This document shows positions 1-10,136 of a DNA stretch of 64,000 bases, piece by piece. The position numbers and the translations under genes are program-made. The stretch is from Deltaproteobacteria bacterium (GTDB lineage Bacteria > Myxococcota_A > Polyangia > Haliangiales > JADYYK01). Position 1 is the first letter of the stretch. Every line of letters starts with the position of its first letter. Below the pieces are notes generated by a model that searched no databases, was not told the DNA's origin, and saw only the letters and a list, made by a program, of their open reading frames with translations. Location of the stretch: positions 1-64,000 of the forward strand of contig JADYYK010000063.1 in the NCBI GenBank assembly GCA_020853705.1, written 5' to 3'.

Positions 1-825
<825 letters not shown>

Positions 826-829
<4 letters not shown>

Positions 830-2373
830 CGCGCCAGCTCCGCCAGGCGGCGGCGCAGCTCGCCGAGGTCGAGGGGCTTCTCCAGCACGCGCTCGCCGAG
901 GTCGTCGAGGAAGGCGCGCGCCGCCGGCGTGAAGGCGCCTCCCGAGGTGAAGATCATGCGCTCGGCCAGGTCGGGCTGCAGGCGCTCGAGCTCGTGGTGG
1001 ACGTCGATGCCCGACACCGGCGCCATGTCGAGGTCGCACAGGATGGCGTCGAAGGCGTCGTCCTCGCGCAGGCGGGCCAGGGCGTGGCGACCGCTGTCGC
1101 AGGTCACGATGTCGTGCTCATGCTCCAGCGTGACGTCGAGCGCACCCAGCACCGCGGGGTCGTCGTCGACCACCAGGACGCGCAGCCGGCGCGGCGCCAG
1201 CGTGCGCACCCCGCTGCCCTGGGCGACCCGGCTGCCCTCCGGGCGCAGCGCCGCCTGACCCGCCGGCGGCAGCACCACGCGGAAGCGACTGCCCCAGCCG
1301 GGCCGACTCTTGACCGTGATCTCACCGCCAAGCGACGCCACGATACCTTGACAGATTGACAAGCCAAGACCCTGGCCCTGACCCACCGGGCGGGTCGAGA
1401 AGAAGGGGTCGAAGATGCGGCTCTGGATGCGCTCGGGGATGCCGTGGCCGGTGTCGGTGACCTCGAGGACGGCGCGGCCCTCGGCGTCGGTCCAGGTCGC
1501 GACCCGGATGCTGTTGCTCTCGGGCGCGCCCTCGGGGATGGCCTGCGCCGCGTTGCTGAGCAGGTTGACCATGACCTGGCCCAGCCGACCCTCGTTGGCG
1601 ATGACCGGCGGGGTGTCGCCGAGGTCGAGCACCAGCTGGGCGCAGCGGCGCAGCTCGTGGCCGGTCAGGCGCACCGCGGTCTCGACCACCGGGACCAGAT
1701 CGATGGGGAACTGGCCGATGCTGTCGACGCGCGAGAAGCTGCGCACCGAGGCCACGATGTCGCGCACCCGACCGCAGCCCTCGTTGACGCTGCGCAGCGA
1801 GGACTCCAGCATGCCGAGCCACGGGCTGGGTCCGCCCGGCGCCTTGGCGAGCAGCCGCTCGATGCGGGTCAGGTGCAAGAGCACGTAGGTCAGCGGGTTG
1901 TTGATCTCGTGCGCCAGGCCGGCGGCCAGCGTGCCCAGCGCGGCCAGGCGCTCCTGCTGCTGGCGGGCGGCGCGCTCGCGGCGCTGCTCGTGGGTGTGCG
2001 TCGCGCTGTCCAGCGCGCTCAGCAGGGCATCACCGTCGACGGGCTTCTGCAGGTACAGATCGGCGTCGACCGCGGCGGCGGTGGGGCTGCGGCTGGCCGA
2101 CATGGCCACCACCGGTGTGAAGGCCAGCACGGGATCGCGGCGCTGCTCGACGCGGAACTGCCAGCCGTCCAGGCCCGGCATCATCAGATCGAGCAGCACC
2201 ACGTCGGGGTGGAAGCTGCGCATCTGGTCGAGCCCCTCGCGGCCCTCGCGCGCGGTGGCGACCTCGTAGCCGGCCTGCTCGACCGTCTCGGTCAGGGCCT
2301 CGCGGGTGTCAGCGTCGTCCTCGATGACCAGCACCCGCAGGCGTGGCCGTGGCGTCGTGGTCTCCTTGTCCAT
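826..2373 (-). CDS. Hybrid sensor histidine kinase, REC-HisKA-HATPase-REC
   Basis: A soluble signalling protein of 515 aa. An N-terminal receiver (acidic pair near residue 19, phospho-acceptor Asp62, QKP lysine near 110) is followed by a helix and a HisKA domain (HEINNP, His155). Next comes an HATPase domain with an N box (NLLSNAAQ), a G1 box (DTGHGIP) and GLGLS, then a C-terminal receiver beginning LRVLVVDDD. The start at 2373 is chosen over upstream ATGs because a GGAAGAGAG Shine-Dalgarno precedes it and homology begins directly after. It is divergent from the NtrC-type regulator at 2611 and coupled to the multi-HAMP kinase downstream. Two receivers flanking a kinase suggest a phosphorelay hub; the signal is unknown. 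Confidence 0.9.
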
Positions 2374-2610
2374 GCCCAGCTCTCTTCCAACAAGCGGGCC
2401 AGGCGCGCGGCGCAGTGATTCCGCGCGGTGCCGACGTGCCCACAACGCGGCACACGGCCACGCCACGCCCACGCCGACATGTGCGCGTGTCGAGCCTGAA
2501 ACAGCCCGTTTCCGATTGTGTGCTGTCTTACTCGCAGTTTAGCGTTTGTCCCCAGGGCGCGGCGATGGAACGCTGGACGGGAAGAGGAGACCACATGACT
2601 GGAGCGCGCC

Positions 2611-3909
2611 ATGCTGGAGATCCTGCTGGTCGACGACGAACCCGACATCCTGGAACCCATCCGTGACCTGCTGATCGATCGCGGCCAGCGCGTCACCACG
2701 GCCAGCGACGGCCTCGAGGCCATGGCCTGCTTCGAGGGCAGGAGCTTCGACCTCCTGATCTCCGACATCCGCATGCCGCGCATGGATGGCCTGACCCTGC
2801 TGCGTCGGGTGCAGCGCCGCGCACCCACCACCAAGGTCATCCTGACCACCGCCTACGGCACCATCCCACAGGCGGTCGAGGCCATCCAGCACCAGGCCGT
2901 GGCCTACTTCCAGAAGCCCTTCGACGTCGCCGCCTTCCTGCGCGCCATCGATCGGCTGGCGCAGCACGGCGAGATCGAGATGGTGGGCAGCTCGCCCGCC
3001 ATCGCCACCGTGCGCCAGCACATCGAGCGGGTCGCGCGCTCCAGCGGCTCGGTCCTCATCGAGGGCGACACCGGCACCGGCAAGGAGCTGGTGGCGCGCC
3101 TCATCCACGCCAGCAGCGCGCGCCGCGACCGCCGCCTGGTCGCGGTCAACTGCGCCGGCCTGCCCGACGGCTTGCTGGAGGCCGAGCTGTTCGGCCACGA
3201 GCGCGGCGCCTTCACCGACGCGGTGCGTCGACGCGAGGGCCGCTTCGGCTGGGCCGACGGCGGCACGCTGCTGCTCGACGAGATCGGCGAGATGTCGCTG
3301 GTGGCACAGGCCAAGCTGCTGCGCGTGCTGGAGGAGGGCAGCTTCGAGCCGCTGGGCTCCAACGACGCCGTGCGCGCCGACGTGCGCATCGTCTGCGCCA
3401 GCAACCGCGATCTGGCGCAGCTGGTCGCGCAGGGCCGCTTCCGCAAGGATCTGTACTACCGGGTGCGCGTGTTCCACCTGCGGGTACCGGCGCTGACCGA
3501 GCGGCGCGGCGACATCCCGCTGCTGCTGGAGCACTTCTGCCGCAAGCTGCGCAGCGGCGGCGAGCTGCCGGGCTTCTCCGCGGCGGCCTGGGACGCCCTG
3601 CTGGCGCACGACTACCCCGGCAACGTGCGCGAGCTGCGCCATGTGGTCGAGCACGCGCTGGCCTATGCGCAGGGCGAGCAGATCGAGCTCGGGGATCTGC
3701 CCGCCGAGCTGGGCGCTGGGGCCAGCGGGTCGGGCCCCACCTCGGAGGCCGAGGTGGCGGGCAGCCCGCGCTCGCTGGCCGACGCGGTGCGCGACTTCGA
3801 GCGCGACTATGTCGAGCGCGCCGTGGCCCAGGCCGGCTCGAAGACGCGCGCGGCCGAGCAGCTGGGCATCTCGCGCAAGACCCTGTGGACGAAGATCCGC
3901 GACAACTGA
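2611..3909 (+). CDS. NtrC-family sigma-54-dependent response regulator
   Basis: A protein of 432 aa with three domains: receiver (Asp8/Asp9 pocket, phospho-acceptor Asp52, Lys102), AAA+ ATPase (Walker A GDTGTGKE near 152-159, Walker B LLLDEIGE near 220-227) and a C-terminal Fis-type helix-turn-helix ending at the last residue. The sigma-54 contact loop reads GAFTDA (199-204) rather than the usual GAFTGA. A GGAG at 2601-2604, six bases before the ATG, supports this start. It is divergent from the hybrid kinase at 826-2373, a likely partner. It should remodel sigma-54 RNA polymerase at target promoters. Whether the G-to-D change weakens activation cannot be told from sequence. Confidence 0.93.
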   Translation: MLEILLVDDEPDILEPIRDLLIDRGQRVTTASDGLEAMACFEGRSFDLLISDIRMPRMDGLTLLRRVQRRAPTTKVILTTAYGTIPQAVEAIQHQAVAYFQKPFDVAAFLRAIDRLAQHGEIEMVGSSPAIATVRQHIERVARSSGSVLIEGDTGTGKELVARLIHASSARRDRRLVAVNCAGLPDGLLEAELFGHERGAFTDAVRRREGRFGWADGGTLLLDEIGEMSLVAQAKLLRVLEEGSFEPLGSNDAVRADVRIVCASNRDLAQLVAQGRFRKDLYYRVRVFHLRVPALTERRGDIPLLLEHFCRKLRSGGELPGFSAAAWDALLAHDYPGNVRELRHVVEHALAYAQGEQIELGDLPAELGAGASGSGPTSEAEVAGSPRSLADAVRDFERDYVERAVAQAGSKTRAAEQLGISRKTLWTKIRDN

Positions 3910-3963
3910 ATTCGAGGTGCGCTACGCTGTCCCACCGCAATCATCTTCGATCAGGGGGGAGCG

Positions 3964-5100
3964 ATGCCAAGAACGCGTCTGTTGGTCGCAGGGGCCATAT
4001 TGCTGTCCGCCGTCACCGCGCACGCGGCCGGCAAGATCACCGTCACGCTGGATGGCAAGGCGGTCACCGCGGTGCCGGTGGATCGACTGCCCGACATCCA
4101 GATCAAGGTCGACGCCGGCGCGGCCTACAACAAGTTCTACAAGGGCCAGTGGGGCAAGCTCGAGCACGCGCTGAACCTGTCGGTGACCGGCTTCGACAAG
4201 GGCGCCGCCGCGCCCAGCGCCGACAGCGTCAGCGGCTGGGCCGTCACGCGCATCGAGTACACCGGCGCCAACAAGGGCTGGGGCAGCGCCAAGGCGACCT
4301 CGCCCAAGACCTCGGTGGTGCTGCGCCAGGGCCAGTTCTACCGCTACAGCTCGCAGCAGTCGGTCATGCTGGCGGTGACCTACGAGCGCCAGTATTACAC
4401 CGGCAAGCTGGTGCCCGACGGCAACGGCAAGCTCATCAAGGAGACCGCCTGGCAGACCGCGGGCCCGGTGCTGGCGACCACGGTGCTGTCGCTGGAGAAG
4501 CCGACCTTCGTCGCCAAGTATGACGCCAAGGCCATCGCCAAGGCCGCCGAGGCCGTCGCCAACACCAAGGGCACCTCCCAGGACGGGGCGTCCTTCGCCG
4601 AGGCCGTCGCGCGCCACATCCTGTACCCGAACACCTACAACGACCAGAAGGTGAACTTCGCGGGCTCCAAGGCCAAGGGCTTCAAGCCCGACGGCGAGGT
4701 CGCCTTCAACTGGAACTGGGACGAGGCCTCGGGCACCGAGTACGTCGCCGCGGTGCAGCCGGTGACCTTCGCGCTGCACGGCAAGAACACCATCCACACC
4801 GGTCAGTTCCCCAAGCCGACCATCGTCGAGGGCGACTTCCAGTGTGTCGGCGGCTCGGCCTACGCCTCGCGCCCCATCGCGGGCAGCGTGGCCTTCGCCT
4901 TCAAGGAGAACACCCTGCAGAGCGGCCTGAGAGAGGGCTGCAAGACCGCCGACGGCAAGCTCGGCGGTGACCTCGCCGCCGCGGCCAAGGGCCCCATGGA
5001 CGACGTCAAGGACGTGCTCGAGAAGACCAAGGGCATGAGCGACGAGGAGCGCGCCGCCGAGCTCATCAAGAAGATGGGCATGGATCCCAACGCCAAGTAG
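3964..5100 (+). CDS. Exported protein of unknown function
   Basis: A protein of 378 aa with a Sec signal peptide (hydrophobic segment to about residue 20, cleavage likely after AHA). The mature part is soluble, lysine- and alanine-rich, and has repeated aromatic-containing strands, for example around FYKGQWGKLEHAL and FNWNWDEASGTEYVA, suggesting a beta-rich periplasmic or surface protein. There is no lipobox or membrane anchor. A strong GGGGGGAG ribosome site lies just before the ATG. I do not recognise the family. It lies downstream of the sigma-54 activator on the same strand, 54 bp away, and may be cotranscribed or separately controlled. Confidence 0.75.
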   Translation: MPRTRLLVAGAILLSAVTAHAAGKITVTLDGKAVTAVPVDRLPDIQIKVDAGAAYNKFYKGQWGKLEHALNLSVTGFDKGAAAPSADSVSGWAVTRIEYTGANKGWGSAKATSPKTSVVLRQGQFYRYSSQQSVMLAVTYERQYYTGKLVPDGNGKLIKETAWQTAGPVLATTVLSLEKPTFVAKYDAKAIAKAAEAVANTKGTSQDGASFAEAVARHILYPNTYNDQKVNFAGSKAKGFKPDGEVAFNWNWDEASGTEYVAAVQPVTFALHGKNTIHTGQFPKPTIVEGDFQCVGGSAYASRPIAGSVAFAFKENTLQSGLREGCKTADGKLGGDLAAAAKGPMDDVKDVLEKTKGMSDEERAAELIKKMGMDPNAK

Positions 5101-5144
5101 CGCGACCCTGGCCGGCGCGGCGCTGGCACCTCAGCGCTGGCGCC

Positions 5145-5666
5145 TCACCAGGCCAGGCGCAGCGCGACCCAGCTGGTGCGGCTCCAGTGCAGGGTGCGGT
5201 CGAAGCTGGGCATCTCGGTGCGGTCGCGCGGGGCGATGATGTCGGCGAAGCAGGCCTCGAGGCGGTAGGGCTCGAGCACGACCATGAGCGGGCCTGCCAC
5301 CTGGACGCCGAGGCGCACGGTGGCGGTGCCCGACACGCGCAGACGCTGCTCGAGGTCGCTGCCGCGGTAATCGAACGGCATCACCCCGAGCTGCGGCTCC
5401 AGTGACAGCCGGCGCGTCAGGTGCACGGCGACGCGCAGGGCGATCTCGCCGCGGTAGCGGTTGCCATCGGGCAGGCGATAGCCTTCGCCGGCCAGCACGA
5501 CGAGGCCGCCATCGAGCACGCCACGCATGCCGAGCTGGTTGTCGGCGTCGAGCACGGGGCCGGCGGCCAGCCCGGAGTCGGCGGACGCCGCTCGCATCGA
5601 CGCCATCGACGCCACCAACGCCACGAAAGCCAGCACACCACGGAGCACTCGCATCGCTTTGCGCAT
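5145..5666 (-). CDS. Small exported protein, possible outer-membrane beta-barrel
   Basis: A protein of 173 aa. The start at 5666 is preceded by GGGGGA and opens a clear signal peptide (MRKAMRVLRGVLAFVALVAS, cleavage near RAASA). The mature part consists of alternating short hydrophobic/polar strands and ends in Trp (ALRLAW), as outer-membrane barrels commonly do. The upstream open frame continues to 7325 but is antisense to the radical SAM gene and was not used. It is convergent with the exported protein ending at 5100. Function unknown; barrel assignment is an inference. Confidence 0.65.
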   Translation of the reverse strand: MRKAMRVLRGVLAFVALVASMASMRAASADSGLAAGPVLDADNQLGMRGVLDGGLVVLAGEGYRLPDGNRYRGEIALRVAVHLTRRLSLEPQLGVMPFDYRGSDLEQRLRVSGTATVRLGVQVAGPLMVVLEPYRLEACFADIIAPRDRTEMPSFDRTLHWSRTSWVALRLAW

Positions 5667-5855
5667 CGTTCCCCCGCTGCCAGCCATTGCAGCCGGGGTG
5701 CCACCAGCGCGGGCTCGCATTCCGCAGGGTTCGCGCCGACCCTGGCAGCGCCACCAGAGCGTGCACGCCAGGAATACCAGGGCTCGCCGCGGTCTACCTG
5801 CGCCTGACACCCACACATCTGCCACAATGCTGCCGCGGTCCGGAGGGAGGACGAT

Positions 5856-7346
5856 GTGACGGGGAGACTCATCCACAGCACGACCAGCCTGTGTCGCTCG
5901 TGCAAGAACGCCGTCGCCGCCAGCGTGTTCGCGCGCGACGACGGCACGGTGTGGATGCACAAGCGCTGCGCCGTCCATGGCGCCCAGGAGGTCCAGCTCT
6001 CCAGCAGCGCCGACTGGTACCAGCGCACCCGCGCGGTGCGACCCCGCCGCGTCGCGCCGGCCACCATCAAGCAGCCCATCGAGCACGGCTGCCCGTTCGA
6101 CTGTGGCCCGTGCGAGAGCCACGCGCAGAAGATCCGCCTGCCCGTGGTCACCATCACCAGCGCGTGCAACCTCGACTGCCCGATCTGCTACGTGCACAAC
6201 AAGAACGACGACGCCTACAACATGGCGCGCGCCGACTTCGAGAAGATCGTCGCCCACCTGCAGACCGACCACGGCGGCGAGCTCGACATCATCAACCTGA
6301 CCGGCGGCGAGCCCACGCTGCACCCGCACCTGCCCGAGCTGATCGAGCTGGCGCGCGCGCACGGCATCCACCGCGTCACGGTGTGCTCCAACGGGGTGCG
6401 GCTGGCGAAGGACGAGGCCCTGGTCGCGCGGCTGGCCGCGCTGGGCGCGCGCGTCGCGCTGTCGTTCGATACCTTCGAGGCCGACGCCGACGTCGCCCTG
6501 CAGGGCGCCAATCTCCTGGCCACCAAGCTGCGCTGCCTGGAGCTGCTCGACGAGCACGGGGTCGACACCACGCTGATCCCGGTCATGACCCGCGGGGTCA
6601 ACCAGCACGAGGTCGGCCGCATCATCGAGTTCGGCCTGCAGCGGAGCTGCGTCCGCCACCTCGAGATCCACACCATGACCTTCACCGGCCAGAGCGGCGC
6701 CAGCTTCGACCGCGCCGGGCGCATCTCGATGTACGAGGTGCTGCAGGAGATCGAGCGCACCACCGCGGGCCTGCTGCGCCCCGACGACTTCGTGCCGTCG
6801 CCGTGCGCGCACCCGCTGTGCTACCAGATCGCCTATCTGCTGGTCGATCCCGCGGGCGGGCCGCCGGTGCCCTTCACGCGCTTCCTCTCGCGCGACGAGA
6901 TCTATGACGCCCTGTCGGACCGCCTGTACCTGGAGCCGACCGCCAGGCTGGAGGACGCCATGCGCGGCGCCATCGATCGGCTGTGGGCCGAGGGCGGCCC
7001 CGAGGCCGAGCGCACCCTGGGCCTGCTGCGTGGCCTGCTGGCCGCCATGTTCCCCAGCGAGCGCCCCATCTCGCGCGCCGAGGCGCTGGCCGCCGGCGAG
7101 CGCGCGGTCAAGGCGATCTACGTGCACTCGCACATGGACGAGGACACCTTCGACACCGAGCGCGCGGTCGATTGCTGCGACTCCAACTGCTACCCCGACG
7201 GCAGCAGCATCCCGGTGTGCAACTACAACGTGCTCTACCGCGACAAGGAGGCGCACTTCAACCAGACGCCACAGCCCTGGAGCGCCCGCGAGGGCGGCCA
7301 GCGGACGTTCCCCGCGCGTGCCCACGTGCTGCCGGTCCTGCGCTGA
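5856..7346 (+). CDS. Tetraether-synthase-like radical SAM enzyme (COG1964 type)
   Basis: A protein of 496 aa. An N-terminal rubredoxin-like site (C13xxC16 with C38 and H41) is followed by an accessory CxxxCxxC in HGCPFDCGPC (C79, C83, C86), then the radical SAM CxxxCxxC in SACNLDCPIC (C104, C108, C111) and GGEPTLHP. A C-terminal Cys cluster reads CCDSNC then C. This order matches COG1964 enzymes such as archaeal tetraether lipid synthase, which couple sp3 carbons; the present substrate is unknown. The start is GTG at 5856, five bases after GGAGGGAGG. It heads an overlapping operon with two SDRs and an aminotransferase, which points to modification of a lipid or small carbon chain. Confidence 0.8.
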   Translation: MTGRLIHSTTSLCRSCKNAVAASVFARDDGTVWMHKRCAVHGAQEVQLSSSADWYQRTRAVRPRRVAPATIKQPIEHGCPFDCGPCESHAQKIRLPVVTITSACNLDCPICYVHNKNDDAYNMARADFEKIVAHLQTDHGGELDIINLTGGEPTLHPHLPELIELARAHGIHRVTVCSNGVRLAKDEALVARLAALGARVALSFDTFEADADVALQGANLLATKLRCLELLDEHGVDTTLIPVMTRGVNQHEVGRIIEFGLQRSCVRHLEIHTMTFTGQSGASFDRAGRISMYEVLQEIERTTAGLLRPDDFVPSPCAHPLCYQIAYLLVDPAGGPPVPFTRFLSRDEIYDALSDRLYLEPTARLEDAMRGAIDRLWAEGGPEAERTLGLLRGLLAAMFPSERPISRAEALAAGERAVKAIYVHSHMDEDTFDTERAVDCCDSNCYPDGSSIPVCNYNVLYRDKEAHFNQTPQPWSAREGGQRTFPARAHVLPVLR

Positions 7347-8092
7347 TGGCGCCGCGTCGGCTGGAGGGCAAGCGCTGCCTGGTCACCGGGGGCTCGCGCG
7401 GCCTGGGGCGCGCGCTGTGCGAGGCCTTCGCCCACCACGGCGCCCGCGTCGCCTTCACCTACTCCAGGAACCAGCACGACGCCGACGACGCCCGCGCCGC
7501 GCTGCAGGCGGCGGGCTGCGAGCCGCTGGTGTTCCACGGCTCGGTGGCCGACAGCGCGCACGTGCAGGCCACGGTGGCGGCGCTGGGCAGCGCGTGGGGG
7601 GGCATCGACGTGCTGGTCAACAACGCCGGGGTGCAGCAGATCCTGCCCATCGCGCTGCTGGAGGAGGCCGACTGGGACAGCGTGATGGACGTCAACGTCA
7701 AGGGCACCTACCTGTTCTCGCGCGCCGTCCTCAAGCTGATGATCCGCGCCCGCGGCGGCCACATCCTCAACATCGGCAGCTTCGCCTCCGAGCGGGTCAT
7801 CGAGGCGCCGGTGCACTACGCGGCCGCCAAGTCGGCGCTGCGCGGCTTCACCGAGGCGCTGGCGCGCGAGGTCGGGCGCTACCGCATCCAGGTCAACATG
7901 CTGTCACCCGGGCTGCTCGACGTGGGCCTGGCGCAGATGCTGCCCAGGCACCGCATCCAGGAGTATCTGGCGCAGGGCTCGATGGGACGGCTGGGCCAGG
8001 CGCGCGAGCTGGCCGAGATCGCCGCCTTCATGGTGTCGGACGACAACACCTTCATGACCGCGGCCAAGATCGTCGCCGACGGAGGGCTGTGA
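7346..8092 (+). CDS. Short-chain dehydrogenase/reductase (FabG-like)
   Basis: A protein of 248 aa, a classical SDR. The cofactor loop is TGGSRGLGRA, followed by NNAG, then catalytic Ser145, Tyr158 and Lys162 (YAAAK), all intact. The C-terminus MTAAKIVADGG is typical of 3-oxoacyl-reductase-like members. The start ATG overlaps the radical SAM stop by one base (TGATG), so the longer upstream frame is rejected. It probably reduces a ketone on the pathway intermediate. The exact substrate cannot be read from sequence, and no ACP or ketosynthase gene is present in this window. Confidence 0.88.
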   Translation: MAPRRLEGKRCLVTGGSRGLGRALCEAFAHHGARVAFTYSRNQHDADDARAALQAAGCEPLVFHGSVADSAHVQATVAALGSAWGGIDVLVNNAGVQQILPIALLEEADWDSVMDVNVKGTYLFSRAVLKLMIRARGGHILNIGSFASERVIEAPVHYAAAKSALRGFTEALAREVGRYRIQVNMLSPGLLDVGLAQMLPRHRIQEYLAQGSMGRLGQARELAEIAAFMVSDDNTFMTAAKIVADGGL

Positions 8093-8094
8093 CC

Positions 8095-9438
8095 GTGACC
8101 GGGCCAGCGACCGCGAACGACCGCGAGCAGATCTTCCGCGAGGGCTTCGAGAGCTATCGCCGCTACGTCAACCCGCTGGTGCCGCTGCGCGCGCAGCTGC
8201 TGGGCGAGCCGGTGCAGGTCACCGCGGTGGTGGACGGCCAGCTGCTCGAGGAGCGCGGCCTGTACGAGGACTTCCACGGCACGCAGACGTTCGGCCATCG
8301 CCACCCTGCGGTGACCGCGGCGCTGCAGGCCTTCCTGGCCTCCGACGCGCCGAACTGGTTCCCCTCGCGCGTCAGCCCTTACGCCGGCAGCCTGGCGCGC
8401 CGCCTGTGCGAGCGCGCCAACCGCAGCAACGAGGGCCCGCGACCGGCCTACTCCAACGTCTTCTTCGCCAACTCGGGCTCGGGCGGCGTCGAGGCCGCCA
8501 TCAAGCTGGCCCGCGCCGCCACCGGGCGCCCGCGCATCCTGGCGCTCGACGGCGCCTACCACGGCACCACCATGGGCAGCCTGGCCCTGATGAAGCCGGG
8601 CATGTTCAAGGACCCCTTCGCACCGCACCTGCCCGGCGCCGAGTCGCTACCCCTGAACGACGTCGATGCCCTGGCGCGCGCCTTCGCGGCCGGCGGCGTC
8701 GGCGCCGTGGTGCTGGAGCCCATCCAGCTCGAGGGCGGCGTGCGCACCGTGTCCAGCGCCTACATCGAGGCGCTGTGCGCGCTGACCGAGCAGCACGGCG
8801 CGCTGCTGGTGGCCGACGAGATCCAGACCGGCCTGGGGCGCACCGGCCGCTTCCTGGCCAGCGAGTGCTGGCCGCGCCGGCCCGACGTCGTCGTGCTGGG
8901 CAAGCACCTCGGCGGGGGCCTGTTGCCGATCTCCGCGATGATGACCAGCGAGGCGCTGTTCGAGCGCGCCTACGGCCAGCACTACGCCTCGGCCGAGGCG
9001 CACAACACCACCTTCGGCGGCAACGCCCTGGTCTGCGTGGCCGCGCACGCCACGCTCGACCTCCTGACCGACGAGGTCATCGCCAGCGTGGCCAGCCGCG
9101 GCGCCGCCCTGCGCGCGCGCCTGGACAAGCAGCTCGCGCGCCACGCGCTGTTCGAGGACGTGCGCGGCGCCGGCCTGCTCATCGGCATCGGGCTGCGCGC
9201 GTCGGACCACCCCTGGCTGTCGTTCCAGCACTTCGGCATCGACTCGCTGTCGGAGCAGCCCACCACCGGCGTCCTGCTGTGTCACCGCCTCTACAAGCGC
9301 GGCTTCTACGCCTTCGCGTGTGGCCATGACTGGCGGATCTTGCGCGTGCTGCCGCGCTTCAACATCCCCGACGCCGTGCTCGACCGCTTCGTCACCACCA
9401 TCGACGAGGAGCTGGGGTACCTGTGCAGCCTCGTGTAG
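8095..9438 (+). CDS. PLP-dependent class III aminotransferase
   Basis: A protein of 447 aa with the class III (acetylornithine/GSA-like) fold signatures: FEDFHGT near the N-terminus, NSGSGGVEAAIKLA for phosphate binding, EPIQLEGG, ADEIQTG and the Schiff-base lysine K270 in GKHLGGG. GTG at 8095 is preferred because GGAGGG sits eight bases upstream; the in-frame GTG at 8089, overlapping the SDR stop, is the alternative. With an SDR on each side it probably converts a keto or aldehyde group to an amine in the same pathway. No known pathway is matched with confidence. Confidence 0.87.
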   Translation: MTGPATANDREQIFREGFESYRRYVNPLVPLRAQLLGEPVQVTAVVDGQLLEERGLYEDFHGTQTFGHRHPAVTAALQAFLASDAPNWFPSRVSPYAGSLARRLCERANRSNEGPRPAYSNVFFANSGSGGVEAAIKLARAATGRPRILALDGAYHGTTMGSLALMKPGMFKDPFAPHLPGAESLPLNDVDALARAFAAGGVGAVVLEPIQLEGGVRTVSSAYIEALCALTEQHGALLVADEIQTGLGRTGRFLASECWPRRPDVVVLGKHLGGGLLPISAMMTSEALFERAYGQHYASAEAHNTTFGGNALVCVAAHATLDLLTDEVIASVASRGAALRARLDKQLARHALFEDVRGAGLLIGIGLRASDHPWLSFQHFGIDSLSEQPTTGVLLCHRLYKRGFYAFACGHDWRILRVLPRFNIPDAVLDRFVTTIDEELGYLCSLV

Positions 9439-10136
9439 CCCTGGTCCTGGGCGGCACCGGCGCGGTGGGCGGCGCGGTGCTGGCCGAGCTGGCGCGGCGC
9501 GGCGTGGCGACGTCGTTCACCTACTGGCGCTCGGCCGAGCGCGCGCGCGGCCTGGCCGCCGAGCACGGCCAGCACGCCTTCCGCATCGATCTGGCCGACG
9601 CCGCCGCGACCACGGCCGGCCTCGACACCGTGGCCGCCGAGCGCGGCGTGCCCGACATCCTCATCCACTGCGCGGGCGTCAGCGCCGCGCCCGCGCTGGC
9701 CGACCTCGGCGTCGAGCAGTGGCGCGAGGCGGTCGCCGTCAACGCCCACTCGGCGCTGCTGGCCTGTCAGTGGCTGGCGCGCCGGGCGCCGCCGGGTGCG
9801 CCGGTCGACGTGGTCGTGGTGGGCGGCCTCGATCGCACCCAGTCGCTACCGCTGCCGGTCGACTTCGCGGCCACCCAGGGCATGCTGTCGGCCATGGTGA
9901 TGGCGCTCGGGCACGAGCTCGGCCCGCGCGGCTTTCGCGTCAACATGATGGCGCTGGGCATGCTGGACGCCGGGCTGTCACGCAGCCTGGCGGCGCGCCG
10001 GCGCAAGGACTACGAGAGCTTCAGCGCGCTGCGCCGCCTGGGCACCCCGGCCGAGGCCGCGCGGGCCATCGTGTGGCTGGCGCTGGAGAACAGCTATGTG
10101 CAGGGCAAGGTGCTGGCGGTCAACGGAGGCATTTGA
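9423..10136 (+). CDS. Degenerate SDR lacking the catalytic Tyr/Lys
   Basis: A protein of 237 aa with SDR fold: LGGTGAVGG at the N-terminus, HCAG in place of NNAG, and a final VNGG. The YxxxK position reads FAATQ (Phe148, Gln152), so both catalytic residues are replaced and the usual Ser region is altered. It is likely inactive as an oxidoreductase. It may form a hetero-oligomer with the intact SDR two genes upstream, as seen for some paired FabG-like proteins, or be a binding protein. GTG start, overlapping the aminotransferase by 16 bases with a GAGGAG upstream. The substitutions are read directly from the codons TTC and CAG. Confidence 0.82.
   Translation: MQPRVALVLGGTGAVGGAVLAELARRGVATSFTYWRSAERARGLAAEHGQHAFRIDLADAAATTAGLDTVAAERGVPDILIHCAGVSAAPALADLGVEQWREAVAVNAHSALLACQWLARRAPPGAPVDVVVVGGLDRTQSLPLPVDFAATQGMLSAMVMALGHELGPRGFRVNMMALGMLDAGLSRSLAARRRKDYESFSALRRLGTPAEAARAIVWLALENSYVQGKVLAVNGGI

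Noticed and set aside
2595..2666. 23-codon leader frame with a good ribosome site before the NtrC-type regulator
   Set aside because: It overlaps the regulator out of frame and lacks coding character; the GGAG at 2601 supports the start at 2611.
5854..5859. ATG-TGA minimal start-stop overlapping the radical SAM start
   Set aside because: It is out of frame with the gene and probably a by-product of the GTG start; no evidence for attenuation.
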